A DNA stretch of 64,000 nt from Glutamicibacter mishrai (lineage in GTDB: Bacteria; Actinomycetota; Actinomycetes; Actinomycetales; Micrococcaceae), in contig NZ_CP032549.1 of the NCBI RefSeq assembly GCF_012221945.1, forward strand, positions 1,240,001 to 1,304,000, read 5' to 3'. Positions 1 to 9,655 of the stretch are shown piece by piece. How positions within the stretch are numbered: position 1 is the stretch's first letter; each line of letters begins with the position of its first letter. Made by a program: the position numbers and the translations under genes. Under the pieces are notes generated by a model, which saw only the letters and a program-made list of their open reading frames with translations, made no database searches and was not told the origin of the DNA.

Positions 1-2140
1 CCTTGTCCAGCAGGGCAACGTTGAAGACTTCTGGCATTTCAGAGAAGCTCGGGATCTTGTAGGTGCTGGCCGCCTGGGTAGCCACCCGTCCGCGGCCCGG
101 GCCATCGGAGGTATCCCAGCGCAGGTCTTCCAGTGTCAACCAGCCAGTGCCCTGGACAAAACCGCCTTCGATCTGTCCCAGGTCGATCATTGGCGAGAGG
201 GAATCGCCCACGTCATGAACGATATCCACCCGGCGCAAGACATAGGAGCCGTCAAAGCTGCTGACTTCCACCTCACTGGCGGCCACCCCATAGGAGAAGT
301 ACTTGAACGGGCTTCCGGTCATGCGCGACAGATCCCAATGCAATCCTTCGGTCCGGTAGTATCCCGCGGCCGAGAGTTGGATGCGCTGCATGTAGGCATC
401 GCGGACCACGTCGTTCCATTCGAGTTCTTCGGTTTTGCCCAATGCGGTGATCTTGCCGTGGGCAAAGCGGATATCCGCGGCCGGGACTCCGAATTTGCCG
501 GCAGCTACCTGGGACAGCCGGGCCTGGATCTGCTCGCACGCATCTTTGACCGCCCCGCCGTTCAAGTCGCTGCCCGAACTGGCGGCGGTGGCCGAGGTAT
601 TGGGCACCTTGTCGGTGCGCGTTGGGGCAATGCGCACGCTGGATAATGGCACTCCCAGACTGGTTGCCGCCACCTGCAGCATTTTGGTGTGCAGGCCCTG
701 GCCCATTTCGGTGCCACCGTGGTTCACCAGTACCGAACCGTCTTTATAGACCAATACCAGCGCCCCGCCCTGGTTGAAGGCGGTGAGGTTGAAGGAGATG
801 CCGAACTTCACCGGAGTGATCGCCAGCGCTCGCTTGCTGTAGGGATTGTTCTTGTTGAACTCGGCAATTTCTGCTTCGCGCGCTGCCACGTCCGCTGAGT
901 CGAGGACCTGCTGCCAGGCTGCGTCGATGCGCTCGGGATGGCGCACCGGCTGGTAGTACGGGGTGTCCTGGCCTTCGGTGTAGAAGTTGAGCCGGCGCAG
1001 TTCGCGGGCCTCGATTCCCAGCTGCGGTGCGACCCGGCCCAAGATATCTTCCATCACCAACATGCCCTGCGGACCGCCGAACCCGCGGAAGGCGGTCTGC
1101 GAGGTCTTATGGCATTTGGCCACCCGCCCGGAGACCCGGACATTCGGAATCCAGTAGGAATTGTCGATATGGCACATGGCACGGGTGAGAACCGGTTCAG
1201 AAAGATCCAGGCTCCAACCGCCATCGGCAGTCAGCTGGGCATCCAGGGCAAGGATCCGCCCCTGTTCATCAAAGCCGATTTTCCAGGTGGCGTAGAAGCC
1301 GTGGCGCTTACCGGTCATGGTGATATCCAAGGTGCGATCCAGGCGCACCCGCACCGGCCGTCCGGTCAGCTTGGCGCCCAGGGCAGCCACGGCTGCATAA
1401 CCGTGCGGCTGCATTTCCTTGCCGCCGAAGCCGCCGCCCATGCGCAAGACCTGCACGGAGATTTCGTGCGCCGGCACGCCGAGCACGTGGGAGACGATGT
1501 CCTGGGTTTCGGTAGGGTGCTGGGTTGAGCAGTGGATCAGGATCTGTCCGCTCTCATCAACGAGCGCCAGCGAATTCTGCGTTTCCAGGTAGAAGTGCTC
1601 CTGCCCGGCGAAGTCGAAGTCGCCCTCGAAAACGTGGGCGGCCTGCTCGAACCCGGCGTCCCAATCGCCCTTCTGGATCACCGGCTGGATGCCGTGGAAG
1701 CTATTGGCTTTGATGGCATCTTGCACGGTGATCAAGGATTCCAGCGGCTCGTAGTCCACCGAGACCGCTTTGGCTCCAGCCTTGGCGGCTTCCAGATCTT
1801 CGCCGAGGACCCAGGCCACCGGCTGGCCATAGAACATGACTTCATCCACCGGAAGCAGGGGCTCATCATGCTTGGCACCCTGGTCGTTGACTCCCGGGAT
1901 ATCGGCGGCGGTGATGACCTGGATGACTCCCGGGATTCCCAGCGCTGGCGCGGTATCAAGGCCCAGGATTTTTGCGTGGGCAACCGTTGATTGCACCGGG
2001 TACGCGTGCAGAACTCCAGCAAGCCGATGGGCCAGATCATCGGTGTACAGGGCGGTGCCGGTAACGTGGGCCGCCGCCGATTCATGGCGGTGGCGCTGGC
2101 CGACAATCGCTGCTTCGGGGCGTTGGGATAGCTGGCTCAT
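1..2140 (-). CDS. xdhB: Xanthine dehydrogenase, molybdopterin-binding large subunit (partial)
   Basis: Large subunit of a two-subunit xanthine dehydrogenase, which oxidises hypoxanthine and xanthine to urate in the cytoplasm. About 713 residues are visible; the C-terminus runs off the left edge, so the catalytic glutamate expected near the end of the family is not seen. The translation, read from the complement, has the molybdopterin-family glycine motif GGGFGGKE, the AFRGFGGPQG loop, and GGTEMGQGLHTK further on. These are typical of the XDH/aldehyde oxidase family. The ATG at 2140 overlaps the stop of the preceding xdhA in an ATGA, so the two are probably translationally coupled. A xdhC-type maturation gene may follow outside the window (inference). 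Confidence 0.93.
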   Translation of the reverse strand, partial: MSQLSQRPEAAIVGQRHRHESAAAHVTGTALYTDDLAHRLAGVLHAYPVQSTVAHAKILGLDTAPALGIPGVIQVITAADIPGVNDQGAKHDEPLLPVDEVMFYGQPVAWVLGEDLEAAKAGAKAVSVDYEPLESLITVQDAIKANSFHGIQPVIQKGDWDAGFEQAAHVFEGDFDFAGQEHFYLETQNSLALVDESGQILIHCSTQHPTETQDIVSHVLGVPAHEISVQVLRMGGGFGGKEMQPHGYAAVAALGAKLTGRPVRVRLDRTLDITMTGKRHGFYATWKIGFDEQGRILALDAQLTADGGWSLDLSEPVLTRAMCHIDNSYWIPNVRVSGRVAKCHKTSQTAFRGFGGPQGMLVMEDILGRVAPQLGIEARELRRLNFYTEGQDTPYYQPVRHPERIDAAWQQVLDSADVAAREAEIAEFNKNNPYSKRALAITPVKFGISFNLTAFNQGGALVLVYKDGSVLVNHGGTEMGQGLHTKMLQVAATSLGVPLSSVRIAPTRTDKVPNTSATAASSGSDLNGGAVKDACEQIQARLSQVAAGKFGVPAADIRFAHGKITALGKTEELEWNDVVRDAYMQRIQLSAAGYYRTEGLHWDLSRMTGSPFKYFSYGVAASEVEVSSFDGSYVLRRVDIVHDVGDSLSPMIDLGQIEGGFVQGTGWLTLEDLRWDTSDGPGRGRVATQAASTYKIPSFSEMPEVFNVALLDK

Positions 2141-3633
2141 GGCTGCACCTCCTTGTTCGGGGCTGGCACCGCTAGTTGTTGTGCATAAAAACGTTCCAGG
2201 GACGAGGCAAGCATGGCTTTGCGGTACTTCGCGCTGGCTCGGTGGTCATCCATCGGTGTGCCTTCGGACGCCATCACGGTGGCCGCGGCACGAATCGTCT
2301 CAAGCGTCCACGGCTTGCCTTCCAGCATGGCTTCGGTGGCCACGGCGCGCAGCGGGGTGGCGGCCACACCGCCCAGGCCGATGCGTGCGGAAGTGATCAC
2401 CCCATCCACCACGTTCAGCGCGTAGCCCACGGCGACCGAGGAAATATCGTCGAAGCGGCGCTTGGAGATCTTCTGGAAGCTGGTATGGGTTGCCAACGGC
2501 AAAGGAACGCGGATCGCGGTGATCAGCTCGCCGGCGTCACGCACGGTCTGCCGGTACCCGGTGAAATACTCAGAGAGTTCCACCACGCGCGGGCCTTGAA
2601 CGCTGGTGAGCACCAGCTGCGCGTTCAAAGCCAGCAAGGCCGGCGGGGTGTCGCCGATCGGAGATCCGGTGCCGAGGTTGCCTCCCATGGTGGCCGAGTT
2701 GCGGATCAGCCGGGACGCGAACTGTCCGAAAAGCTGGCCCAACAGCGGCACGTCTCCTGCCAGTTGGCGTTCGATCTCGCTGAGGGTCAGGCTCGCGCCG
2801 ATCTCCAGGAAGTCCTTTTCCCAGCGCAGCTGGCGCAGTTCTTCGAGCCGGTCGATGGCCAGCACGCTGCGAGCTCGGGCGCCCTTGATGTTGACATCCA
2901 CTCCCCAATCGGTACTGCCTGCCACGACGGTGGTCTCCGGTTCGTCGGCCAGGATCTGCAGGGCTTCGCCCAAACTGGCCGGGCGGCGGAAGCGTCCGAG
3001 CTGCCCGGTGGGGGTATCGGCGGCCAAAAGGTCGGTGGCCACCGGTGCCGGAGCGCCCTGGGCCTGGCGGGCCGCCAAGGGATCGTCCGCGGCGGGATCG
3101 CCCAGCGCATAGGCGGCGTCGCGAATCGGACGATAGCCGGTGCAGCGGCACAGGTTCCCGGACAGCGAATGCAGGTCGAATCCGTTCGGGCCGCATTCAT
3201 GGTCCGCCGGATGCCCGCCGCGGTGCTGTTCGGCGCGTTCTGGCCGGTAGTATTCGGCGGCCATGGAGCAGATGAAGCCCGGGGTGCAGTATCCGCACTG
3301 GGATCCGCCGCGATCGGCCATTTCCTGCTGGACCGGGTGCAGCTGATCCACGCTGCCCAGGCCTTCGGCGGTGACCACTTCCTGCCCGTCGAGCGCCGCG
3401 GCGGGCACCAGGCAGGCATTCACCGAGGTCCACCGGCTGCCGTCGGCATCGCTGCGGGCCACCAGGATGGCGCAGGCACCGCATTCGCCTTCGGCGCAGC
3501 CTTCCTTGCTGCCTACCAGGCCCTGGTTGCGCAGGAAGTCCAGCGCGTTGCTGTGCGGTGGACCGGCGAAGTCCAGTTCGTTGCCGTTGACGGTGATCCG
3601 GCAACCGGTTTTCAGGGAATTTTCGGCACTCAT
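2137..3633 (-). CDS. xdhA: Xanthine dehydrogenase, FeS/FAD small subunit
   Basis: 498-residue small subunit that takes electrons from the molybdenum centre through two [2Fe-2S] clusters to FAD and then NAD+. The N-terminal plant-ferredoxin-like cluster is shown by GCAEGECGAC. The second, helical cluster domain is shown by QCGYCTPGF and NLCRCTGYRPI at about residues 110-170. The FAD domain follows (AGSTDWGVDV, TMGGNLGTGSPIGD). This FeS-FAD fusion is the bacterial XdhA layout. AGGAGG lies a few bases before the ATG. The next gene starts inside its stop codon. Its neighbours, guanine deaminase and a purine permease, support purine catabolism rather than another hydroxylase of the family. Confidence 0.94.
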   Translation of the reverse strand: MSAENSLKTGCRITVNGNELDFAGPPHSNALDFLRNQGLVGSKEGCAEGECGACAILVARSDADGSRWTSVNACLVPAAALDGQEVVTAEGLGSVDQLHPVQQEMADRGGSQCGYCTPGFICSMAAEYYRPERAEQHRGGHPADHECGPNGFDLHSLSGNLCRCTGYRPIRDAAYALGDPAADDPLAARQAQGAPAPVATDLLAADTPTGQLGRFRRPASLGEALQILADEPETTVVAGSTDWGVDVNIKGARARSVLAIDRLEELRQLRWEKDFLEIGASLTLSEIERQLAGDVPLLGQLFGQFASRLIRNSATMGGNLGTGSPIGDTPPALLALNAQLVLTSVQGPRVVELSEYFTGYRQTVRDAGELITAIRVPLPLATHTSFQKISKRRFDDISSVAVGYALNVVDGVITSARIGLGGVAATPLRAVATEAMLEGKPWTLETIRAAATVMASEGTPMDDHRASAKYRKAMLASSLERFYAQQLAVPAPNKEVQP

Positions 3634-3810
3634 GCCGTTGACACCTCCTGCACCCGTTCAACGGGCGCACCATGAATGATTTGGATACTGTGCGGGAAAA
3701 ACCGCGCTTAGTGTCCGTGCGCGATCTGGCCCTTGGACCAGGCGATGCTTTCACCCATGATCAGCTTCTCCTTCATTCCCGTGCTGGACTCAAATATAAC
3801 CCGGATCACA

Positions 3811-5295
3811 TCAACCCATCAGCAGGGTCAGCGGTCCTCGTGCGAAGTACACCAGGAAGCCGGCGGCCACGATCCACATCAGCGGGTGCACCTTCTTATG
3901 CCGCCCGGCCGCGGTATTGACCACCACCCAGGCGATGAAGCCTGCGCCGATGCCGTTGGCGATCGAATAGGTCAGCGGCATGGTGATCAGGGTCAGGAAG
4001 GCCGGCATGGCCGAAGAGAAGCGCTTGAAGTTGATCTCGCGGATCTGCGCGCACATCATGGTGCCCACCAGAACCAGCGCCGCCGCGGCCACTTCCATCG
4101 GCACCACCGACGTCAGCGGCGTGAAGAACATGGAGCCCAGGAACAACAGCCCGGTAATGACCGAGGCGAGCCCGGTGCGCGCCCCTTCCCCGATCCCGGC
4201 AGCCGAATCCACATAGACCGTATTCGACGAGCTGGATCCGGCACCGCCGGCCACCGCGCCCAGGCCTTCGATCACGAAGGCGGCCTTGAGCCGCGGGAAG
4301 GTCCCGTCCTTGCTGGCCAGCCCGGCGTTCTTGGCCAGGCCGGTCATGGTGCCCATGGCGTCAAAGAAGTTCGTGAACACCAGGGTGAAGACCAGCATGG
4401 TCGCGGCCAGCACGCCGATCCGGCTGAAGGAGCCGAACAGGTCGAACTCCCCGGCCAGCGACAGGTCCGGCAGCGAGACGATATTGCCCTGCAGCACCGG
4501 CATATTCAGGTGCCAGCCGTGCGGGTTGGTGTCGCTGTTCGGCCCGATCTTGAACACCTGCTCGGCGATCACCGCCAGCACCGTGGAGATGACGATGCCG
4601 ATCAGGATCCCGCCCTGCACCCCGCGGGCTACCAGCCCGCCCATGATCAGCAGGCCCAGCACGAAGATCATGGTCGGGATCGAGACGATCGATCCGCCAT
4701 CGCCCAGCTGCACCGGCGGGCCGGCTTCGGTACGCGTGACAAAGCCGGAGTCCACAAAGCCGATGAAGGTGATGAACAGGCCGATGCCCACGGTGATGGC
4801 GGCCTTCAGGTCCTTCGGGATGGCCCGGAAGATCGCGGTGCGGATGCCGGTCATCCCGAAGAGGACGATCAGCACGCCGTTGATCACTACCAGCCCCATG
4901 GCTTCGGGCCAGGTCACTTCCTGCACTACCGAGACAGCCAGGAAGGAGTTCATTCCCAGTCCGGCGGCCAGGGCGAAGGGCAGGTTGGCGATCAAGCCGA
5001 AGAGGATGGTCATCACCGCAGCGGTCAGCGAGGTCATCGCCCCGACCTGGGCGGCCGGCAACCAGTTGCCGGCCACGTCCACCGGCGCGGCTTCGGGGCT
5101 GAAGCCGCCGATGATCAGCGGGTTCAGGATGACGATGTAGGCCATCGTGAAGAAGGTGACCAGCCCGCCGCGTACTTCGCGGCCCAGGGTGGAACCGCGT
5201 TGGCTTATGCTGAACAGCGAGTCCAGCAGTTTCCTGGCTCCACCCGGTTGCGGCGCGTAGTTGGCAACGTCGTGCTTTTCGCTGAGCGTCGTCAT
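3811..5295 (-). CDS. NCS2-family purine permease (AzgA/PbuG type)
   Basis: 494-residue polytopic membrane protein that probably imports hypoxanthine, guanine or adenine with protons. The N-terminal stretch with GREVRGGLVTFFTMAYI and the repeated hydrophobic helices rich in small residues match the AzgA/PbuG branch of the NCS2 family rather than the uracil/xanthine branch. It starts 9 bases after the guanine deaminase stop and lies upstream of xdhA, so the operon order is deaminase, permease, dehydrogenase. That is a logical route from imported guanine to xanthine to urate. About 180 bases separate it from xdhA; I see no strong hairpin there, so read-through is likely but not shown. The substrate is inferred from context. 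Confidence 0.88.
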   Translation of the reverse strand: MTTLSEKHDVANYAPQPGGARKLLDSLFSISQRGSTLGREVRGGLVTFFTMAYIVILNPLIIGGFSPEAAPVDVAGNWLPAAQVGAMTSLTAAVMTILFGLIANLPFALAAGLGMNSFLAVSVVQEVTWPEAMGLVVINGVLIVLFGMTGIRTAIFRAIPKDLKAAITVGIGLFITFIGFVDSGFVTRTEAGPPVQLGDGGSIVSIPTMIFVLGLLIMGGLVARGVQGGILIGIVISTVLAVIAEQVFKIGPNSDTNPHGWHLNMPVLQGNIVSLPDLSLAGEFDLFGSFSRIGVLAATMLVFTLVFTNFFDAMGTMTGLAKNAGLASKDGTFPRLKAAFVIEGLGAVAGGAGSSSSNTVYVDSAAGIGEGARTGLASVITGLLFLGSMFFTPLTSVVPMEVAAAALVLVGTMMCAQIREINFKRFSSAMPAFLTLITMPLTYSIANGIGAGFIAWVVVNTAAGRHKKVHPLMWIVAAGFLVYFARGPLTLLMG

Positions 5296-5304
5296 GGCCG
5301 GCGC

Positions 5305-5790
5305 CTAGTAATCGGTGCGGGATTCCAGCGAGTCCCAAGCGTCAAATGGCTTGAGGTGTTCAACGGCGTCATCCTCGAAGTGCTGCACCGGCATCAGGGC
5401 GTGGTCCGAGCCTGCTTCGAAGTATTCGTAGAACACGGCATCGTCAAAGCCTGCCTTGGCGGCGTCGTGGCGGTCGGCGGCGAAGTAGACCTTGGAGATG
5501 CGGGCCCAGAGCGAGGTGGCCAGGCACATCGGGCATGGTTCGCAGCTGGTGTAGAGAACGCAGCCGCTCAGATCGAAGTTCTCCAGCGCGGCGGCAGCGG
5601 TGCGGATGGCGACCACTTCTGCGTGGGCGGAGGGATCATTGCTGGCAGTGACCCGGTTGACGCCTTCGAAAACCTGTCCATCGGGGGTGACGACCACGGC
5701 GCCAAAGGGGCCTCCGGCATTGTGGACGTTCTGGGTGGCAAGGTTGATGGCCATCGAAAGATAGTCTTGGCCAGTGGTGTTAACGCTCAT
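5305..5790 (-). CDS. guaD: Guanine deaminase, cytidine-deaminase-like fold
   Basis: 161-residue zinc-dependent deaminase that converts guanine to xanthine, feeding the xanthine dehydrogenase of this operon. The zinc site is visible as HAEVVAIR and CEPCPMC. Length and motif spacing fit the small Bacillus-type GuaD, unlike the larger amidohydrolase guanine deaminases. I chose the ATG at 5790 because GAGGAGA stands at normal spacing before it; an in-frame ATG at 5820 would add ten residues with no better ribosome site. It is the first gene of the minus-strand purine operon. A tRNA adenosine deaminase or other nucleoside deaminase is the alternative, but the context argues for guanine. Confidence 0.87.
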   Translation of the reverse strand: MSVNTTGQDYLSMAINLATQNVHNAGGPFGAVVVTPDGQVFEGVNRVTASNDPSAHAEVVAIRTAAAALENFDLSGCVLYTSCEPCPMCLATSLWARISKVYFAADRHDAAKAGFDDAVFYEYFEAGSDHALMPVQHFEDDAVEHLKPFDAWDSLESRTDY

Positions 5791-6156
5791 CGCGTGTCTC
5801 CTCATGCTGTAGACAAGCACGACGCATCATCCGGTGACCCGTGGTGATCCGGCCGTACTCGGCTGCTGAATTTATCAGTTGCACGCCCGGTAGATAGCGA
5901 CCCTGTGAGGGTGCCCGCCATAGACACGTATGAGAGTATCAGCGTGATCTAGGCCTCGCAATGTTTTTTGAGATTGTTTTTTCACATTATGAATAATTAG
6001 CGATTTTTTGCGTTTCCAACGCATTACAAATCTCTATCGGCCCCAAAAGCGCATCCGTGATTTTAAATTCCCTTCGGTGCAACAACCATTGCACCTTCGT
6101 GAAATACCGCTTTGCCATGCTCTAAGCATCAGTTACCTGCGAAGGGAAAGAATGCC
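5791..6156. promoter_or_regulatory. Divergent promoter region, purine operon / nitrate operon
   Basis: This 366-base AT-rich stretch without a gene separates guaD (leftward) from the nitrate transporter (rightward) and must hold both promoters. T-rich tracts lie at about 5960-6010. On the minus strand, bases 6027 to 6012 read GTAAT-N6-GAAAC, one mismatch from a GlnR half-box (GTNAC-N6-GAAAC) as known from actinomycete nitrogen genes. Only one box pair is seen, so GlnR control is a suggestion, not a demonstration. Confidence 0.45.
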
Positions 6157-7539
6157 GTGAGCTCACAAGTAGACCCGGGAACGCAACTGCGTACCGACAC
6201 CGCACCATCCCTGGATATCCGTCCCGGACGATGGATCAACAACTGGACCCCCGAAGACCCGGCCTTCTGGAACAGAATCGGCCAAAGCACCGCCGGCCGC
6301 AACCTGAAGTGGTCGATCTTCGCCGAATTCCTCGGCTTCAGCATCTGGCAGCTCTTTGCCATCGTGGTCGTCTACCTCCCCACCGCCGGCTTCGAATACA
6401 GCACCTCCCAGTTGTTCTGGCTGATCTCCATGCCGAGCCTGGTCGGCGCCACGCTGCGCATCCCCTACACCTTCATGGTCGCCCGCTTCGGCGGACGCAA
6501 CTGGACCATCGTCTCCGCCCTGCTGCTGCTGATCCCGGCGGTCGGACTGAGCTTCGCGCTGGCCAACACCAGCACCCCCTTCGGCGTGATGCTGATGCTG
6601 GCAGCGCTGACCGGCTTCGGCGGCGGAAACTTCGCCTCCTCGATGGCCAACATCACCCACTTCTACCCCGCCGCGCAAAAGGGCTGGGCCCTGGGCCTGA
6701 ACGCCGCCGGCGGCAACCTCGGTGCCGCCGTGGCCCAGCTGCTGGTCCCGATCGCCATCACGATCTTCGCCGCCGGCTCGCTGCAGCTGCCCCTGGCCGG
6801 AGTCATCTGGATCCCGCTGATCCTCATCTCGGCCTTCGGCGCATGGCGCTACATGAACAACCTGACCTCAGCCAAGTCCGATGTGCGCGGGGCAATCGCC
6901 TGCCTGAAGGAAAAGCACCTGTGGATCATCGCCTGCCTGTACGTGGGAACCTTCGGCTCGTTCATCGGATTTGCCGCAGTCTTCCCCAAGCTGATCGTTG
7001 ATACCTTCCCTGACTTCTCTCGCATCCCGCTGGGCACCGCTACCCTGACCCTGGCCTTCCTCGGCCCACTGGTCGGCTCACTCTCCCGCCCTTACGGCGG
7101 CAAAATGGCTGACCGCCACGGCGGCGCAAAAATCACCGTGCTCTCGCTGGCCGTCATGGCGCTGATCACCGCACTGGTCGTCGTGACCCTGCCGCTGGCC
7201 AACTTCTGGCTCTTCCTGGTCCTCTTCCTGATGCTCTTCGCCGCCACCGGCATCGGCAACGGCTCCACCTACCGGATGATCCCGGCGGTCTTCGCCCTGG
7301 GCGTGGGCTCCAAGGGCGCCGAGGCATCACGCAAGTCAGCGGCCGCGCTGGGATTGATCTCCGCGATCGGCGCCTACGGCGGATTCCTGATCCCGCAGGC
7401 ACTGGGGCTGTCCATGTCCAGCGCCGGCTCCTACACCCCTGCATTCATCGTCTTCATCGCCGCCTACCTCGGGCTGATGCTGATGACCTGGTTCAACTAC
7501 GCTCGCCGCGGGACCCGTTTCGCCCAGCATGGAGTCTAA
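6157..7539 (+). CDS. narK: MFS nitrate/nitrite transporter, NarK/NasA family
   Basis: About 460-residue major facilitator protein that brings nitrate into the cell and may export nitrite. The family signature is seen in the glycine-rich helices: ALTGFGGGNFASSMANI, then LGLNAAGGNLG, and in the second half AATGIGNGSTYRMIP. These correspond to the two nitrate-signature regions of NarK proteins. I prefer the GTG at 6157, nine bases after GAAGGGA, over the in-frame ATG at 6112, which lacks such a site. The downstream nitrate reductase starts almost on its stop codon, so it is the first gene of an assimilation operon. The symbol is by family; nasA would fit equally. Confidence 0.9.
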   Translation: MSSQVDPGTQLRTDTAPSLDIRPGRWINNWTPEDPAFWNRIGQSTAGRNLKWSIFAEFLGFSIWQLFAIVVVYLPTAGFEYSTSQLFWLISMPSLVGATLRIPYTFMVARFGGRNWTIVSALLLLIPAVGLSFALANTSTPFGVMLMLAALTGFGGGNFASSMANITHFYPAAQKGWALGLNAAGGNLGAAVAQLLVPIAITIFAAGSLQLPLAGVIWIPLILISAFGAWRYMNNLTSAKSDVRGAIACLKEKHLWIIACLYVGTFGSFIGFAAVFPKLIVDTFPDFSRIPLGTATLTLAFLGPLVGSLSRPYGGKMADRHGGAKITVLSLAVMALITALVVVTLPLANFWLFLVLFLMLFAATGIGNGSTYRMIPAVFALGVGSKGAEASRKSAAALGLISAIGAYGGFLIPQALGLSMSSAGSYTPAFIVFIAAYLGLMLMTWFNYARRGTRFAQHGV

Positions 7540-7540
7540 A

Positions 7541-9655
7541 ATGACCGCCACCCACTGCCCCTACTGCGCCCTGCAGTGCGGCATCACCCTTCAAGGCCCG
7601 GCCGGCGCCACCACCCTGGGCGGCCGGGACTTCGAAACCAATGGCGGGGCCCTATGCCGCAAAGGCTTCAGCGCCGCCAAGCTGCTGGCCCACCCCGACC
7701 GCATCACCTCCCCGATGCTGCGCCAAGCCGATGGCAGTTTCGCCGCCATCGACTGGGACACCGCGCTGGATCTGGTGGCCGGCAAGGCCCGCGGCATCCG
7801 CGAAGAATCCGGGGCCGACGCGGTCGCGATGTTCGGCTCCGGCTCGCTGACCAACGAAAAGGCCTACCAGATGGGCAAGTTCGCCCGCCTCGCCCTGGGC
7901 ACCTCGCGAATCGATTACAACGGCCGATTCTGCATGTCCTCCGCGGCCGCCGGCACCAACAAGGCCTTCGGGCTGGACCGCGGGCTGCCCTTCCCGCTGG
8001 CCGACCTGGATAAGGCCGGCATGATCCTGATGCTCGGCTCCAATGTCGCCGACACCATGCCGCCCTTCGTCCGGCACCTGCAAACCGTGCGGGAACGCGG
8101 CGGCCTGGTCGTGGTTGATCCCCGCCGATCGGCCACCGCCAAGCTCAGCGCCGAGGGCGCCGGCTGGCACCTGCAGCCCACCCCGGCCACCGACCTGCAG
8201 CTGCTGCTGGGCCTGGCCCACGTGGTTATCGCCGAATCGCTGATGGACACCGAGTACCTCGCCGAACGCACCACCGGGCTGGCGGAACTGCGCTCATCGG
8301 TGTCCGCCTGGTGGCCAGAGCGCACCGCCAAAATCACCGGCGTGCCCGCCGATCAGATCCGCCGCACCGCCCGCGCCCTGGCCGCCGCCGCCCGCGAAGC
8401 CAAGAATGGCGGCCACCCGGTGTACATCCTTACCGGCCGCGGCATCGAACAGCATTCCAACGGCACCGACACCGTCACCGCCGCCATCAACCTCGCCCTG
8501 CTATTGGGCCTGCCCGGAACCCTGGCCGGGGGCTATGGCACCATCACAGGCCAGGGCAATGGCCAGGGCGGCCGCGAACACGGCCAGAAATGCGACCAGC
8601 TGCCCGGCTACCGCAAGATCGCCGACCCGGAACACCGCGCCCACGTGGCCAAGGCCTGGGGCGTTGACCCCGAGATGATTCCCGGCCCCGGCATCCCGGC
8701 AGTGCAGCTGCTCAATTCCCTGGGCGCCGAGGGCGGGCCGCGCATGCTCATGGTCCACGGCGCCAACCCCGTGGTCTCCGCCCCGGACGCCAACCAGATC
8801 TTCGCCGCGCTGCGCCGCCTGGACTTCCTGGTAGTCGCCGACTTCTTCCTCTCCGAAACCGCCGCCGAAGCCCACCTGGTGCTCCCGGTCCTGCAGTGGG
8901 CCGAAGAGGAAGGCACCATGACCAACCTGGAGGGCCGGATCCTGCGCCGCCGCGCCGCGATCGACGCACCAGGCGAGGCCAAAAGCGAATTGTGGATCTT
9001 CTCCCAACTGGCCCAACGGCTGCAGGCCCCGGGCAACTTCTCCCCCAACGCCGTCGAGGTTTTCGAGGAGCTCAAGCTCGCCTCGGCCGGCGGGATCGCC
9101 GACTACTCCGGCGTGAGCTGGCAGGATGTGGACCAGGGCGCGGCGATCTACTGGCCCTGCCCCGAAGGCAACGCCATCAGCACCGAACCTGGTGCCCGCA
9201 ATGGCACCCCGCGGCTGTTCCTCGACCGCTTTGCGCACCCGGATGGCAAGGCGAAAATCATCGCGGTCTACGCCCCGAATACCGTGCCGGCCAAGCAGAT
9301 CTCGCTGGTCACCGGCCGCCTGTTGGAGCACTACCAGTCCGGCGCGCAGACCCGCCGCGTAGACGAGCTGGCCGCCGCCGCACCGGAAGCGGCCCTGGAA
9401 ATCCACCCGAGCACCGCGCTGGCCCACGGCATCAGCGACGGCCAAATGGTTCAGGTATCCAACCAGCGCGGCACCACGATCGCGCGCGCAAAGCTCACCG
9501 CTGACATGCGGCTGGACACCGTTTTCCTGCCCTTCCACTATCCCCGGGACGGCACCGCCAACCTGCTGACCAGCCCGAGCGTGGACCCGTTCAGCTCGAT
9601 GCCCGAATTTAAGCATGCCCATGTGTCTCTGAACCCGATCGAGGGAGAATCATGA
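7541..9655 (+). CDS. nasC: Assimilatory nitrate reductase catalytic subunit (molybdopterin, 4Fe-4S)
   Basis: 704-residue molybdoenzyme that reduces nitrate to nitrite in the cytoplasm. The N-terminal [4Fe-4S] cluster ligands are Cys6, Cys9, Cys13 and Cys39 (HCPYCALQC, then ALCRKG). Molybdopterin oxidoreductase motifs follow (GRFCMSSAAAG near residue 130; TGRGIEQH; GQGNGQGGREHGQK), and a C-terminal dinucleotide-binding domain carries the FLPFHYP region. This is the NasC/NarB layout with no membrane anchor. The ATG at 7541 follows GGAG closely; the ATG at 7529, inside the transporter gene, is the alternative. The next gene overlaps by ATGA, as expected for a reductase and its electron donor. 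Confidence 0.93.
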   Translation: MTATHCPYCALQCGITLQGPAGATTLGGRDFETNGGALCRKGFSAAKLLAHPDRITSPMLRQADGSFAAIDWDTALDLVAGKARGIREESGADAVAMFGSGSLTNEKAYQMGKFARLALGTSRIDYNGRFCMSSAAAGTNKAFGLDRGLPFPLADLDKAGMILMLGSNVADTMPPFVRHLQTVRERGGLVVVDPRRSATAKLSAEGAGWHLQPTPATDLQLLLGLAHVVIAESLMDTEYLAERTTGLAELRSSVSAWWPERTAKITGVPADQIRRTARALAAAAREAKNGGHPVYILTGRGIEQHSNGTDTVTAAINLALLLGLPGTLAGGYGTITGQGNGQGGREHGQKCDQLPGYRKIADPEHRAHVAKAWGVDPEMIPGPGIPAVQLLNSLGAEGGPRMLMVHGANPVVSAPDANQIFAALRRLDFLVVADFFLSETAAEAHLVLPVLQWAEEEGTMTNLEGRILRRRAAIDAPGEAKSELWIFSQLAQRLQAPGNFSPNAVEVFEELKLASAGGIADYSGVSWQDVDQGAAIYWPCPEGNAISTEPGARNGTPRLFLDRFAHPDGKAKIIAVYAPNTVPAKQISLVTGRLLEHYQSGAQTRRVDELAAAAPEAALEIHPSTALAHGISDGQMVQVSNQRGTTIARAKLTADMRLDTVFLPFHYPRDGTANLLTSPSVDPFSSMPEFKHAHVSLNPIEGES

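Noticed and set aside
3733..5847. Long open frame on the plus strand opposite the purine permease
   Set aside because: It lies across the permease and guaD and gives a low-complexity, histidine/glutamine-rich protein with no family. It results from the GC-rich antisense strand.
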